Assembly: GCA_043228905.1 (NCBI GenBank)
Contig: JBHGNT010000020.1
Coordinates: 12,090,001-12,154,000, forward strand
DNA length: 64,000 nt
Direction: 5' to 3'
DNA from: Azolla caroliniana
Lineage: Eukaryota; Polypodiophyta
The position numbers were made by a program, and so were the translations under genes. This document shows, one piece after another, positions 11,768 through 24,743 of the stretch. The notes beneath the pieces were generated by a model. That model ran no database searches. It was not told the DNA's origin and was given only the letters and a program-made list of their open reading frames with translations. How positions within the stretch are numbered: the first letter of the stretch is position 1; every line of letters begins with the position of its first letter.

Positions 11768-14700
11768 ATGCCTATCACTCCCTCTCACACTTGGCATCAG
11801 AGCCCTTCCTGGCTCACCATCCATGTCGCCCTCCGCTCCATCTCACCGCACAACATCGACATCCTCAGTAAGTAGCTTCATCTCTCATTCTTCAGTCATT
11901 CATTTCTATTCGTCTGTGAAATGAAGTTCTTCATGATGCTTAATTTCTGCTTCATGATCTTCCTAAAGTACCAGACCAAGCTTTACATATGTCACGCTTT
12001 CAACTGGGATTTCTCATCAATTTCTTTACTTTCAATGATCTTTGTATGCAATGATCACTTGTTTCTACGTGTTTGATTCCGTCATGGATTTCGTTTGTGT
12101 GTGAAGACATATTCACTGTTCAGTAATCCATTCCCTTCGTTCTCTATACATTTCAACTCCTCCTACAAAGATCTCTGATTTGTTATCGTTTGGAGTCAGG
12201 TATTTGGCTTCTTATAAATTAGAATCAATGTACAGAAGTTCTGCATGTCAGGATGCTTAGTGTTGCATGGTCATCCAATTATTTTACTTCACTGCTAATT
12301 CCGCTCCTTTTCAGTTTTATGTTTCCATTATTTGGGATACTCATTGTGTTTCTTTGAAGGTCCATGGTAGCATTTGTTTAGACAAGGTCCAATCTTCAGA
12401 AGTAAAACATAAGTCCAGGGTCTCTGAACATTAAGAAAGAAACCATCAATTCCACAGTCAACGAACAGTTTTGATGAAACCTCAGTCTGATGCACTAAAG
12501 AAGCTCGTAATTAGATAGATTAGAGGTTGTTTTTCATCTTTCACATGGTTATTTTGGACATTTTAGCGGTCGCTTGGGTATATCTCATTTCAGAATAATG
12601 GCCACCATCATCCAACATGAAGAGTGTTTATTTCCCTTCCCAGAACCTCCATCTTGGTGTAGTCTATGTTGAGAGCTCGAGATTGCAGAATTTTCAGGTC
12701 TTCATTTCATTTGGAGCTCACATTTCTCTGGGGCCGCTCATTTGAATATCTAAAATTTGTCCAAGGGTTTTGAATCTCAAAGTAAAAAATTAAAGGATTC
12801 TCGGATTGCCATCATACCTTAGGTAGTTTTTACGCATTTCACTCCTCATAGATGAGACAATCTATAAAAAAATTTGCATGATTAATTTTCGTTTGACTTC
12901 TAACTCAACTTTAGATATCTCACTTACAGTATGTAAATTAGGTTATGGGTTTGAACAAGACTAGGGAATTGATTCACCAAATAACTGGCACAAGTGAGTC
13001 AGTGATAAGCATGCAGATTTCTATCGATGCATGGGAAACAGAACATCCCGATGCTTGGTATATGCCATTGTGCAACTAACGCATTGCGTCCGATGTCCAA
13101 GGGAAATGCTGATAATAGTGGCAAGTGAAGTTGGCTTGAATGCTTTGTCGTCACTATAGTCTTAAAGAGAGGATATCTCAAAGTATATATTGACTTTTTT
13201 TGTTTATTAATCCAATCATACTTGACACAACGCCTAATAATGGAAGAGCTCGGCATTAATCAGATTTTTTTGGAAAAATACCAAATTGTATGTAACAAGG
13301 TCAACTTCAAGATAAATTCTTCAAACCATTTTGGATAAACATTATCTGTAACATTATTTCCTTTACTTGTTCTGAATAAGTACAGAGAGTTATTGCTTCT
13401 TGAAGATGAATAACTCTTCTAAAGTCAATAATATTAGATGTTTGATGCATAGAATATCTGTCAATGTCAAACAATTGGAACACTCTTCATCTTTAGGTAG
13501 CTTACTCTATTGTATTCATGTAAGTCCATAATGGACCATAGTGGGTTATTAGTTGAGTTTGTGTAGATTATCAGGGCATTTCTGCCAATAGAGGTTTAAA
13601 CCATGGAAGTAAATCAAGATTGTCTTCATTGGTGTCATATAGATTTGAAAGTTAAATGTTAAGCCTTCTTTCTACTAGGGTAGACCCTCGTTCTTCTGCC
13701 AAAGGCAAAGTCATCCTCCCCTTCATGTATGAATGTAATTGAATAAGCGTCAGTTGATGCTAGTATATTTGAGCCAGAAATCTGTCATCTTGCCTTATCT
13801 AATTATTATTCTTGTAAATTTGTTCATATGCAGCGACAGAGTGCTATGTTAAGGTGAACTGCTCTCCATATTTGTTTCAAGCTGATCTATTTGGGGATAT
13901 TGACATTAGTAAGAGTTCTGCAGTTGTAGATAATGGCACTGTGCGGTTTTTCCTGATAAAGGTAGCTATATTTTGATATTTTGTCATTCCTTTTCATCTC
14001 TTAAGAATCTGTAGAATACCTTAGATAGTATTCTGCAGGTTGATTCCACACATGATATTTATTCCGCGATATATTCCGAATGCTCATTCACTCATTGACC
14101 ATTTAATAAAAATATCATAATATAGCTATTAAAGATGGGTTTTCTATTTATAGACAATTGTGTAGTGCCGTTCTGTTGTCTTTTCATTGAGCAATGGAGG
14201 AGATCAGATGGAGATATATATCGCTTTATGGATGCACAAATATCACTTTATGTTCTGAGCTCATTGTTAATATCTTGGTTCATATCTGGAAATGTACAGT
14301 CCGTTTTCTCAAAAAATAAAAGACATTCTCAGGGCCACCAATTATGCGAGCATACACATATTGATTAGGCTGGTTAGGATGCAAGATCTTGGTCCTCTTA
14401 TTTTGTCAAGATAAGAGGACCAAGATTTTCCTTGAATGTAGATTTCATCACCTAGCACTACATATTTCATTGCCTAAAGTAGAGGGATGTACTAGCAATG
14501 GGCCCGGTTTTGGCTCAAACCGAACCGAACCGAACCGTTAAACTGTGGCTTAACGGTTTATTGGTGCAAAGATAAATAAACTGTTTGGTTTGGTTTCAAA
14601 TGTTATGATCCGGTTTGGTTCGGTTTTGAATTTCATGGTTTAGCGGTTTAGCGGTTTCGGTTTAAAGGTTTATAAGTTTAAAGGTTTATAAGTTAAAAAA

Positions 14701-17700
14701 TATTCTTAAATTTTTATCTCTAGGCTCTAACTTTCAACTTTTAATTTTAAACCTCTAGTCTCTAACTTATTAAATTTTATATACATTATAAGTAGAGTCT
14801 CCTTTTGATGTATGACTATCAAATTTATGATAAGTATGATGACCAAATTTATAAGATGTATAATGACCAAATTTATAACAGGTATGATGACCAAATTTAT
14901 AATAAGTGTGATAACCAAATTTATGATGATTTTCTCACACAAAAATCATAATATGTATGATAATCAATATCTCTAAAAAATGGTTTGGTTTGGTTCTAAA
15001 TTTTCTGTAAACAGTTTGGTTTGATTTCAAGGCCACCAAGAAACCGAACCGGGCCCATTGGTAGATTGTACATTGTGAGGAACTGATTTAGAATTTTTGT
15101 TTTGTGACTACATGGTGTATAGTAATAAAAACAAGTAGTAAAAGCAAGAATGGTGACCAATTGGTGAACATCATGAGTACAAGATGCTAGACTGTTCTGT
15201 GTTCTCTTACGCTGAATCAGAGTCATGAAGAATGCAATTTCACTCCCCTACAATGTAGAAATGACATTTCAATGCATATTCAATTTCCTCTTTCTAAAAT
15301 GTGTATATTGCTGGTGAATCTTAATAACATTCCTAATTTTGTGGATGGCTGCGAGGAGTAGTGAGTTACCTGCAAGGAATGCAGTGGAACCTTTGTCTTC
15401 TAAACTCATGATTCAGGGGCCAACACAACCATGGATGTTGGATTAATTATCAGTTTCTTATAAGAAACCAAATAAGTGTAGTTTTATATACCAAGAACAT
15501 TATTAAATTAATTCCAAAATATGGCTGAAAACACTAGAATAAAATTTTTATTAACAGCTGCACGTAACTTTGTGCATGAATGCAGTAGTGTAATAATGCA
15601 CATGATGAAGAATTCTTGTCTGTGTAATAACTTTTATTAACTAGTGAAGCACTTATTTGTTTGGATGAGCAACCTACATGATGGAAGTAAGGCATACAAA
15701 TAGAGCTGACAAAATTGTAGTAAGACAAAACTGAACTTCAGCAGGTTTGAGTTTGTACTAGTAAGACTCTAGCTCTGCCATAAAGTGGCAGACAAGTAAG
15801 ATCAAGGCATTTGTTAAAATAGTCCTTAGCATGGAGCTGCCACAACCATCCAGCACGTAGCATTCTCAATTTAAAGAATTGCTTGTAGCCACTATTTCTG
15901 TGATTATGTTTTTCTTGTTATCTATACCTCCTCTTGGTGAAAAATATCATAATGTTATATGGTTAATGTTAGGATACCTTGTCATCAAAAATATCCAAGT
16001 GCATTCTTGCTTCTCATGTAGAAAACACTAATATTATGCGGCAATCACTTTGTCTGATTGTTTTCACTATTTTTTTGCATGATGAATAATGGTGTAGAAG
16101 CAAGAGTGTCTCTGGGATAGATTAACAGCTGTTGGAGAAAGGAAAGATATTTTAGTTAGACGAGAGGCATCTCTGGAGTTAGAAAGACAACGCACGATGA
16201 AAGTAAGTTATCAAGAATACCTTGTAAATGGATACGTCTCACTGAAGAGAAAATCTAAATGATAGTTTGTTCAACTCCCTGGTGTAAAATATTTGGAAAT
16301 CAATCTAAAAGTGGTAGATAAAGTGACATTCATTTATTTATATACTACCACTGCATATGATTATTTCTAGGGGGTGTTATTGGTAGGAATCGGCAACAGT
16401 TCGGTTTCAGCTTAACCAGTTTATCCTTGTCCAAACCAAACTGGTTAAGCCTTAACCGGTTTGGGAGTTTCCAAACTTGAACCGAACTGGTTAAGCCTAA
16501 ACTGGTTTAGCCAAGCCAATTAAGCCGTAACCTGTTTGGCCCAAATCAGTTTGGTTTGGCTTGAGCCATCCCAAACCGAGCTCAAACCGATTAAGGAAGC
16601 TCAAGCCTAAAGTGAACTGCCAAACCATTTTTAAATGGTTTATTGGCTCGGCTCAAGCCGATGCTGATTCCTAGGTATCAGTGGATATACCGTCTGTCTC
16701 AAGTCTATCCATCTTTCTTACTCTTATGTGGGGTACATATGCATGGGGAATCTATGCACCATATGAATCAGTCCTATGAAAGGTGTGCTCTTAATGGGCT
16801 GTAAAAGTCTACGGCTAGCATGATTGGCATGAAACAAGGATGACCACTATCACCCACTTATAGATGAGGTATCTAATTACGTATAGAGATTGAGTAGTTC
16901 AAAAGCATGCTTGGCAGAAATATCTTTACTGATATCACTATATGTTAATGACTTTGTGTCAATTTCCGACTCTTCAGAGGAACCGCAGAGACACCTAGAT
17001 GCTTTAAAGTTTGTACAACGGTCCAATAGACCTTGACAAAACTAAAGTGATGGTGTTTAACACCACTAAGGCATGGGCAATGAGAACCAAACTTAAATTC
17101 TTGGGAGAGGAAATGGTGGCACATAACACTACACATGGCTAGGAGTAACATTCGCAGACCCTTTGTTCTCCCTTGGTGCTCGATTTTTTAATGATATGCC
17201 AGCCCTTGGTGCTTTCCCTTGAAAGAAAATCAATTCTGGTGGTTTGGTACAATCAATTCTTCTCTATAGGGTTGAAGCTTGGGGACTAAGTTTTCATAGG
17301 GAAAATATGGAGAGACCGTGAGTCTCAATGATTGCCAACATGAGAAGGAGCAGATGATATAATCAGGGCTGAGATGGGGGCATCCCCAATTGTGACCTAG
17401 GCACAATTCGGATCAATAACTTTTGTCTAATGCATTTGCAGGTTTCAAAACAAAAGTAATTAAGCTTCATTCTTATGCCATCAAAACAGTTGGCAGAATG
17501 TTAAGATAATTATTGTTGGGATGCTGAAATCCTAGAATGGTTCCAATCACATGGACGAAATATAAATGCACTACAGCTTGGATTGTCCACACCTGAACAT
17601 GAACAATTTGGAAAACAATAGAATGATCCAAACTGCTATTATTTAATTTTGATAATGAAAGAACACAGATCAGCCCAACAACATCTCAAGGTAGGAAGAT

Positions 17701-20700
17701 GACCCATTATAAGGCCCTTGCTTTACATTCATCATCAGATGAATCACAGTGTTAGATAGTGTACCATTGAGTGCTGCATAGAGAAGCTCCAATGATCCTT
17801 TCTAACATGAGCAGGGTTGCACATTCACAGGAGCTGCAAACTCCTCATAGCTTATTAGGACATTCTGATTTCTGCCTAACAGTACTGTGTATACAAACCA
17901 TTTTAACCTTCTTGGTCAATGGAAATGGTGTGTTCTGTGTTTTCGGTGACATGCCCATAGTTTTCAACCTCCATAAAAATCACTGGATGGGCTCTTTCTA
18001 ACCAATGTGACATCCAGCACATTGGTTAGAATTCTATCATCATCTTTGGGAGTTGTGCAGTATATTTTGACTTGGACATGACCTACAGTGGTCTTGTACC
18101 ATCATTTAAAATGTTTTTTGCACTAGATGTTTGTTCAATTCTAATTAATAGCTGTAAAAATAATTCACTAATTTAGTTCTATGAAAGAGAAATAGGTGAA
18201 AGAAGATCTTAAAATAAAAAGTGCACAACTTGGTCGACTTGCTGTTCAAAGCCAAATGAAGCTTGATGAGGTACATAAAAACTGCAATTTACGGCATGAT
18301 AACATGAACAGCATGAAATAAAAGTTCAGGTATTCCCTGAGAACATGAGAGTTCCTGAATCTACAATTGTGTCTACTTATGAGGATGCCTAAAAATTTAA
18401 ATGAAGTTTGAGCCAACTTACCAGATAAGTAGATTATACAAGACATTCTTCCTACTGGCTGCACAACATCCATTTAATGTTTACAAGAATCTCTATATTT
18501 ATGTGTATGCCACTGTTTTGATTATATACAGCAAACCTGCAATCTGAATCGTTGTTCTTGGCGTTGTTTGTATCGTTTGCTGTTTCTTTGTTCCTCTGTA
18601 ATGACCTGAGATACACACAATATATACCTCGTTTCTCAGAATTTTTTGTATCCTGATAGGGTAAGAGAAAGATTGTGGAACAAAGGAAAGCATCAGAACT
18701 TAAATGTGCACGGGTATGAAATAGTACTTGTTTTTGTGCTATTTTTACCTATCAGAAGATAGAGATAAATTATTGTTTCCCCCCCCCTGGGTTGTGCATC
18801 TTTAACGATACTTAAGTACTTTGTTGTGATGCCCATTTCTAAAGAAACCAAAACTGCACTAGTTAGATCCTTTTATATTTTTGCCAGTTTTAAGCCTTTA
18901 GCATCATTAACAAAAAGTAGTCTTTGAATTGAATCTGTAGGATACAATTGAAGTATGGCAGAAAGATATCGGAAATCAATTATGTACAAAATCTAAACTG
19001 CCAATTCAAAGACCTTCTAATATGGAAAAGAAAGATGTTCAGAAAGATGTTCCAAGTCCAGAAAGTGGAATAAGCACAGTTGCAAAGTTAACCATGCATA
19101 AGAATGAAAGCTGGCTTAGTGCATTAGAACATGAAATTCCTTCAGGTACAGAGCATATAAAGGAAACAAATGACCAAGCTAGTGAAAACATTTCCTCAGA
19201 AGATAGTTCTATCCATATGTCAAAGACAACTCAGATGGCCAAATGTTTGCAGTCACCCTGTTCTATAAACCAAACAATGACGTCCTTGGACTTGCCAAAC
19301 TATATATTACCTGCACCCAGAAAACATGTTTCTGTTGCTGTTAAGTTCACCCCAAAATCATTAGCTGCTAATTTGCCAGCTCGTGAAAGTAGAGGTTAGA
19401 CGATTTTAAGTGAATGAATAAATTGTAGGACTATTTGATGCTATCAGTCTTTGGTTCATATTGAATATCATATTATTCTAATATACGAAATTACACAAAC
19501 CTGAGTTATCTTGTGTGTGTGTGTGTGTGTGTATAGACAAGGTTCATTTGAAAGGAAGAACCATGACTGAATCGGATACGACTGATGTCTCAGAGAGGTA
19601 ATTTTGGCAATTGTATGTAAATTTTCATTCCACTGTTTAACATGAGCTCATGTCTATCTCGATCACTGCAGGGAACCTTTATTTTTACAAGATAAGGCGG
19701 ACAGTTTTTATGAGTAAGTTTGGTTTATGTCCTGCTTCAATCATTCACTTGTTCTTTCTAAAATAAAATAATTTCTGGTTTACAATCCATAATTTACCAA
19801 AAAAAAATTGTGTTCAAGATAGCAAACACTTTGCTAGTCATTTCATACATATTTATATAATGCATATATGCTACCAGAAGCAATCCCTGTTCTTACCATT
19901 TTATAGAAATTTCATCGCAGGAAAGGAAATTTTAGCAGTGCAGTAAATGCATATTCGGATGCAATTAAGAAGAATCCAACATTGTTGTTGTATCCTTTAC
20001 TTGGTTCCTCATTTATTCTTACTGTATTACATTTGGATGCATGTTAGCAGGTGTAGGATGTTCATTTATTCCTCCTCATTTTGGGGTTTGATCAGCACCA
20101 TTGGTTGTATCTTGCAAATAGAGACAACTTTTTACCTTAACTGTGAACTAAAGATCATTTGTAAATAGAGCAGCAAGCTATTTGCAATTGAAGCAGTTCG
20201 AACAATGTCTCGCAGACTGCACAAAAGCATTACAAGTGCTTGAGGACATGCATGATGAGCTGGTTTCCAATGGTGAAGAAATCTTTTTGGATGGATCTTG
20301 TGAGTCTTGCTCAGACGACCCCCGTACAGTCATCAAGGCTCACATACATGAAACTCAAAAGCTTTTATGTAAGCGAAATCTTTCAAGTAGCAAAGACATG
20401 AGCAGTTGGCGCAGCTTAGCAGAAAGAAAAATTTTGGTAACACGTGCTCTTGCATTGTGCAATATGAAAGAGCTCAATAAGGCCAAACAAGACTTTGATA
20501 AGGTTTGTTTCCCTGCTGTATATCATTCGCATCAGATTGTTTGCTTTGGAGCTTCTTTAAACTGATCTAACTATATGTATGCATTATTTAATCCTGAATT
20601 ATTACTGTTTTTAAGTTTTATTCCTGGAATTTTGATATCTTTTTCAGTCCTAAACTAGTGGGAGCTGATGTGAATCAGTTTACCAACTGCTCGATAATAT

Positions 20701-21144
20701 GACCATCGCTTGTGTGTTCATAACAGTTTTAATGGAATCAGCTGCGTGTCCTGTTTCAGAATAGTTTGCACGTCATATGTGCATATTATAGTTTACAGTT
20801 TATAGTTTTTTCGTTGTCAGTTTAAATGCAATAGCTTTGCATTTTGCCATTTCATCAGAATGTTTCAACAATGGTCATTAATAAACATTTTTTGTTTAAT
20901 GGCATGGCATAAAATAGCCTATTTGCATATTGATTCTCGAGAAATACGCAAGATGCGCAAACAATTAATGGCTAATGGAAGAAATGGGAGGCTTTTCCTC
21001 ACATAATTTTGTGACGATGCGGTGTCACCATAATTTTAAAAACTGTCAAGTCATTCTGTGTAGGTACTCTCACGGAATCTAACTGAACACGAAATGGAAG
21101 AAATCCTGAGTATGGTACATGAGATTTTTCCAAGGACAGCCTAA
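11768..21144 (+). CDS. DNAAF4: Dynein axonemal assembly factor 4 (DYX1C1 homologue)
   Basis: Eleven exons: 11768-11867, 13834-13961, 16098-16202, 18196-18270, 18660-18713, 18941-19394, 19537-19597, 19672-19713, 19921-19983 (donor could be 3 or 6 bp later), 20154-20502, 21064-21144. Phases close to about 503 aa. Residues 1-85 form a p23/CS domain (ECYVKVNCSPYLFQADLFG aligns with the human CS core). Then come a charged Lys/Glu region, a conserved linker (VAVKFTPKSLAANLPARES, the counterpart of the human INFTPRVFPTALRES stretch), and from about 325 a three-repeat TPR block (NRAASYLQLKQFEQCLADC). Known role: a cytosolic cochaperone that preassembles axonemal dynein arms. Flowering plants lack cilia and this gene, so its presence implies flagellated sperm. 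The product is longer than the 420-aa human protein because of exon 6. Confidence 0.92.
14493..15063. mobile_element. AACCG-rich hAT-like MITE in DNAAF4 intron 2
   Basis: The ends are near-perfect inverted repeats: TAGCAATGGGCCCGGTT on the left and the complement of TACCAATGGGCCCGGTT on the right. Just inside, both ends carry AACCGAACC motifs. The flanking octamers ggatgtac and gattgtac match at 6 of 8 bases, consistent with a decayed 8-bp target-site duplication of the hAT type. The interior has no transposase. It holds a 28-bp-period array of ccaaatttataa units at about 14815-14930. Confidence 0.75.
16384..16673. mobile_element. AACCGG-rich hAT-like MITE in DNAAF4 intron 3
   Basis: The terminal inverted repeats are TAGGAATCGGCA at the left and the complement of TAGGAATCAGCA at the right. 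The core is built of aaccggttaag and aaaccgg blocks. The flanking octamers (gttattgg, ggtatcag) match at only 5 of 8 positions, so the target-site duplication is weak. No coding capacity. Same family as the elements at 14493 and 45368 by core and end structure. Confidence 0.65.
16690..17650 (+). pseudogene. LINE reverse-transcriptase relic in DNAAF4 intron 3
   Basis: Broken frames on the + strand preserve the order of a plant LINE pol: LYVNDFVSISDSSEEPQRH at about 16933 (YVND in place of the catalytic YxDD box), KTKVMVFNTT-like just after, then the linker (VEAWGLSF at about 17271, from a VEVWG-type motif), and IRINNF / WFQSHG further on. Stops and frameshifts interrupt it repeatedly, so it cannot encode a protein. 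It is inserted in the sense direction of DNAAF4. Confidence 0.7.
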
Positions 21145-22379
21145 CAAAATGTGAGTATGATTAGTGGGATGATTACAATAACTTCCTTCTTGTAAAAGTT
21201 GCGTGAAGACTAATTTGCTATGTGGAAATGTTTCCAATAGGTGGTGCCGCCTCATTTGTCAAGTTTTCTTGCGCAGACATCCTTCCTACCTATATTATGT
21301 TCGCGACAAATTTTCAGTCATGCTTATTTTCATTCATCCTTCCTAGCCATATTCTGTTCATGATCTCAGATGTTATCGCCATCATCATCATCATCCACCC
21401 CAATTCAACCCGATACAACACAAAACAAAACAAATGACCCCTCGATCAATATCATATGTAATTAAATAAATAAATATGAGGCGATGAATATTTCTGCTGC
21501 ATCTCCGATTCCATTGCTTTCTCTCTCTATGTTTCCCTTCAACTCTTCTCTTCAGCCACTTCCAATATTGTACCTCTTCTTCACCCAGCCATAATAATCA
21601 GAATGGGTAGGAGGTTTTTGACATCACCCACCATCCTAACAAGTTTCTTGTCACCTTGTTTAATGTCTCTTACAGGAATTTCTTAGAAAAGAGATCTTGT
21701 ATGGATGAATGTAAATGAAGTATTCAACAATGGAGGGAGAAATTTGTTACGGTATAATGTATACAAACGTTCACCTTAATATGCCGTCAAATCAGCCATC
21801 TTAATCATAACATGCGAGAAGTTAGATTAATTGAGTTATCATACATTGTTGATTTCTCTTTATGATTATTTGGTGGACAATTTCAATCCAGAACCAATTA
21901 GGAGTTTCTATTCTCATTGGAATACATTGAAGCTGTTGCTCAAGTCTTGAATTCGAGATCTTATTGTTGTAAAGCTTGATGATTGTTTTTGCTCGTTTTA
22001 GAAAAATTGCAGTGAATAGAGATATTGTGCTTGTTTTTGTTTCTGTGCATTTTTCTTTAGTTCCTAGTTTGTAGTAATCCATTGTGGTTGAAAAAAAGCA
22101 CCTAAATTAAACATGTTATTACATATGTACAAATTTGCGTGGCACAAAATTTGTAGCGAGAACATTTATCTTTAATGATAATATTAAGAGTGTTTGATTG
22201 ATCAATTGTTCATGACAAAATGTTAATTTAATTGTACCTAAAAGGTCAATGACCAGGTTCCGTGTACTCCTTGCAAGTCATGAAGTTTCATTAATCTTGA
22301 ATACCATGGGAAATTTCTATGTACTACCATTCACAAATAGGCTTGCCAAAACATTTCATAGGGTCATAGATTTAACTTA
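21145..22379. other. DNAAF4 3' UTR and spacer
   Basis: The first few hundred bases presumably include the DNAAF4 3' UTR. No gene, array or element could be supported in the rest. Confidence 0.4.
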
Positions 22380-22970
22380 ATTTGAATGTAATGGAAATTC
22401 AATGGAGTTTATGGCACTTGCAAAATCTTTGATGGATACGAAAAGTCTCTTTTAACACAATCAAATATGGTTTATGAAACCAAGGTGCCACATTCGCACC
22501 TAGCGTTTGCAAAGTTCCTTAATGACTCTTGGCATTCAAGAGTGTCACTAATGAATGTGCGAAGGGTGAGCCTCCACATCTCTCTCAAGCTCTCACATGT
22601 GGTGCATCCCATTTTCCAAAACATTTTTGTATATCTTGCATCCGAATGAACTCAATATTTTGTTTTTTTATGTCTTTTTTAAGGTTTTTACTTCCCATAA
22701 AATTCCCTAAAGTTGATATGGTTGTTTTTTATCTCAATCATGTACTCCGCAACCCTCTCCAATGTTATATCTCACTGGGAAGTGACTATGCTTTAGAGCT
22801 ACTAACAGTCGACTTATTATGCATGAAATAGTTTTGCGAGACACTGGTATAAGCTCTTGTGCATCTTTGTAAGTATTTGCTAAAAGCAACACATCCTTTG
22901 CATATAACAAAAGCTTATGTGCATCTTCTAAAGTACTCGACAGAGGGTTTACATCATCCATGTGGAATAA
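22380..22970 (-). pseudogene. LINE reverse-transcriptase relic
   Basis: On the reverse strand the segment at about 22961-22810 reads KLLLYAKDVLLLANTYKDA, a decayed YADD box with its usual continuation. About 200 bp further on, WEVKTLKKT and KNKILSSFGCKIYKN correspond to the thumb and linker region of the same LINE clade. Several stops and deletions separate the blocks. No endonuclease domain remains. Confidence 0.75.
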
Positions 22971-24469
22971 AACACAATAATTGCTAGAGAGAGCAAAATC
23001 TTATTCAAGATCTCATGATTAGATCCTATACATATATATTGTTCCAACAAAAATAGGATTTATATGGTTCCCCACTCAATATTTGCTAAAACAATATTCG
23101 TCGCTATCGAGAGTTTGTGGTGCTCAAAATGTTGGGTTTTGAAATGAATGTTTGTAACGTCAAATTTCAACATACATATAATATTCGGACAAAAAGAAAT
23201 GGAATATTATTTTGCATTCAATAAAACACCAATTTGGTATTCACGGTTTCAAAATAACAATAACATTGCCCAAAGTTGTAATAGCATTATCTGCCGCGCT
23301 TTGATATTCATGATAATATGATAATTATGCAAGTTGATTAATTATTTGAAGATTCGTTAACTAATGTTCACTATTATTTATTACGTTAGTCTCTTTTACT
23401 GTTTAGGGAGACAAATGAGAAACGTCTTAGGGAAATTGGAACCATGAAAGACATATTCATAACATCGAATTCAAACTCAAAATATTTACACAAATGAGAA
23501 AAGCAAAAAACTACTTGAAATTGTGGCAATACAAAATAGCCATGTAAAAACTTTGGACACGTAAATGGTGATATCACGAGTCCTCATGATTCTTCTCATT
23601 GGAACGGACATCTTTGAGCAATAATTAAACTACATACAATAAAATTCATGCATGCATTAGAGCATACGAAATGCTATCTTGTGCAATAGAGCATATAAAT
23701 TGTATGCCACCTTGTGACTCTTACATGTAGCATGCGCATTAATTCCATCCACATGAGAGCCCACACAAAATGTCTCTTAAATACAACAAATTCGCACAAC
23801 ATACTTAGCTTGAAGTACTAAAAATATTATGAGCCAAGTCCAATTATTTTGGCTCCATGTTCATATCCCTATCATAAGAGCTAGATGGTGTGACAACCAC
23901 ATGGATATCGTACATAGAATCCTCTCGTCAAATTATCCCAAGTGCATTGATATGAAGAGAGGTGTTTCCCACTATTTAGAGTAGAGCCGTTCGAGCGTAG
24001 GTTTGTTGCATCGTTAAATGTTGCACAATTGTTGAATCTCTCCTATTCAATTCCTACTTGCATCATGAAGCTTTTCCGTGGCATTGCACATATTGCATTG
24101 TCAATACAATTTCTTGATTCTCTCTCTTTTTCAAAGTATATCATGGTCTCCAGTGTTCCTAAGCACGAGACATATTGTTTCTTTTGTTGGTGGATGTCAT
24201 AGCAATCGGGAAGCTTAGTCAGAGAGGATGTCGAGACACTCAATCGAATTTAGCGGCATTTCGGCAATCATATATGTGAGCAAGCTCAAAGAACCTAAAC
24301 AAGAGGGGGGGGGGGGGGGGCAATTAACGGTGTCCAGAAATAGGAATATTTACGGCGGCGGTGTGTGAGAAGATGTTTTCCAGAGGCTTCATGTGAGGTG
24401 TTTCATCGGGGTGCTTGAAAGGATGCTTTCTGGAGTCTTCCGGCGAGTTGTTTCGCCAATGTATGTTGC
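22971..24469. other. Spacer
   Basis: No gene is supported. Contents are AT-rich unique DNA and a poly-G run of about 16 (near 24306). Confidence 0.4.
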
Positions 24470-24620
24470 AATCAGCAACAATTCGGTTCAATTTGAGAGT
24501 GTCAAAACCGAACCGTTTAAATTTAAAAAATTGAAGCTTGAACTGAACCGAACCATGAAACCATTAAACTGAATTGTTTTAAAAAAACAAACCAAACCGT
24601 TAAAACCATTAAAACCGCAG
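24470..24620. repeat. Partial AACCG-family element upstream of the PPR gene
   Basis: The sequence from caatcagcaacaattcggtt onward carries multiple aaccgaacc and accgtt blocks like the hAT-like elements elsewhere. A matching right terminus is not evident, so it may be truncated. It ends about 120 bp before the PPR start codon and so lies in the probable promoter. Confidence 0.55.
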
Positions 24621-24743
24621 GGGGGTTTTGTGTGTGTAGTGAGTGGGTGAGTGCAGTAGTAGTAGTAAGTAGTATATGTAGTGTAGAGGAGGCCCAGGAG
24701 GAGCAGGTGGTTGGGGGGTCATGGCCTGGGTAGGAAGCAAACC

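Noticed and set aside
11293-11778. 161-codon reverse-strand frame rich in Cys, Leu and Phe
   Set aside because: It is the translation of the 52-bp minisatellite and overlaps the DNAAF4 start. The repeat period gives the apparent protein repeats.
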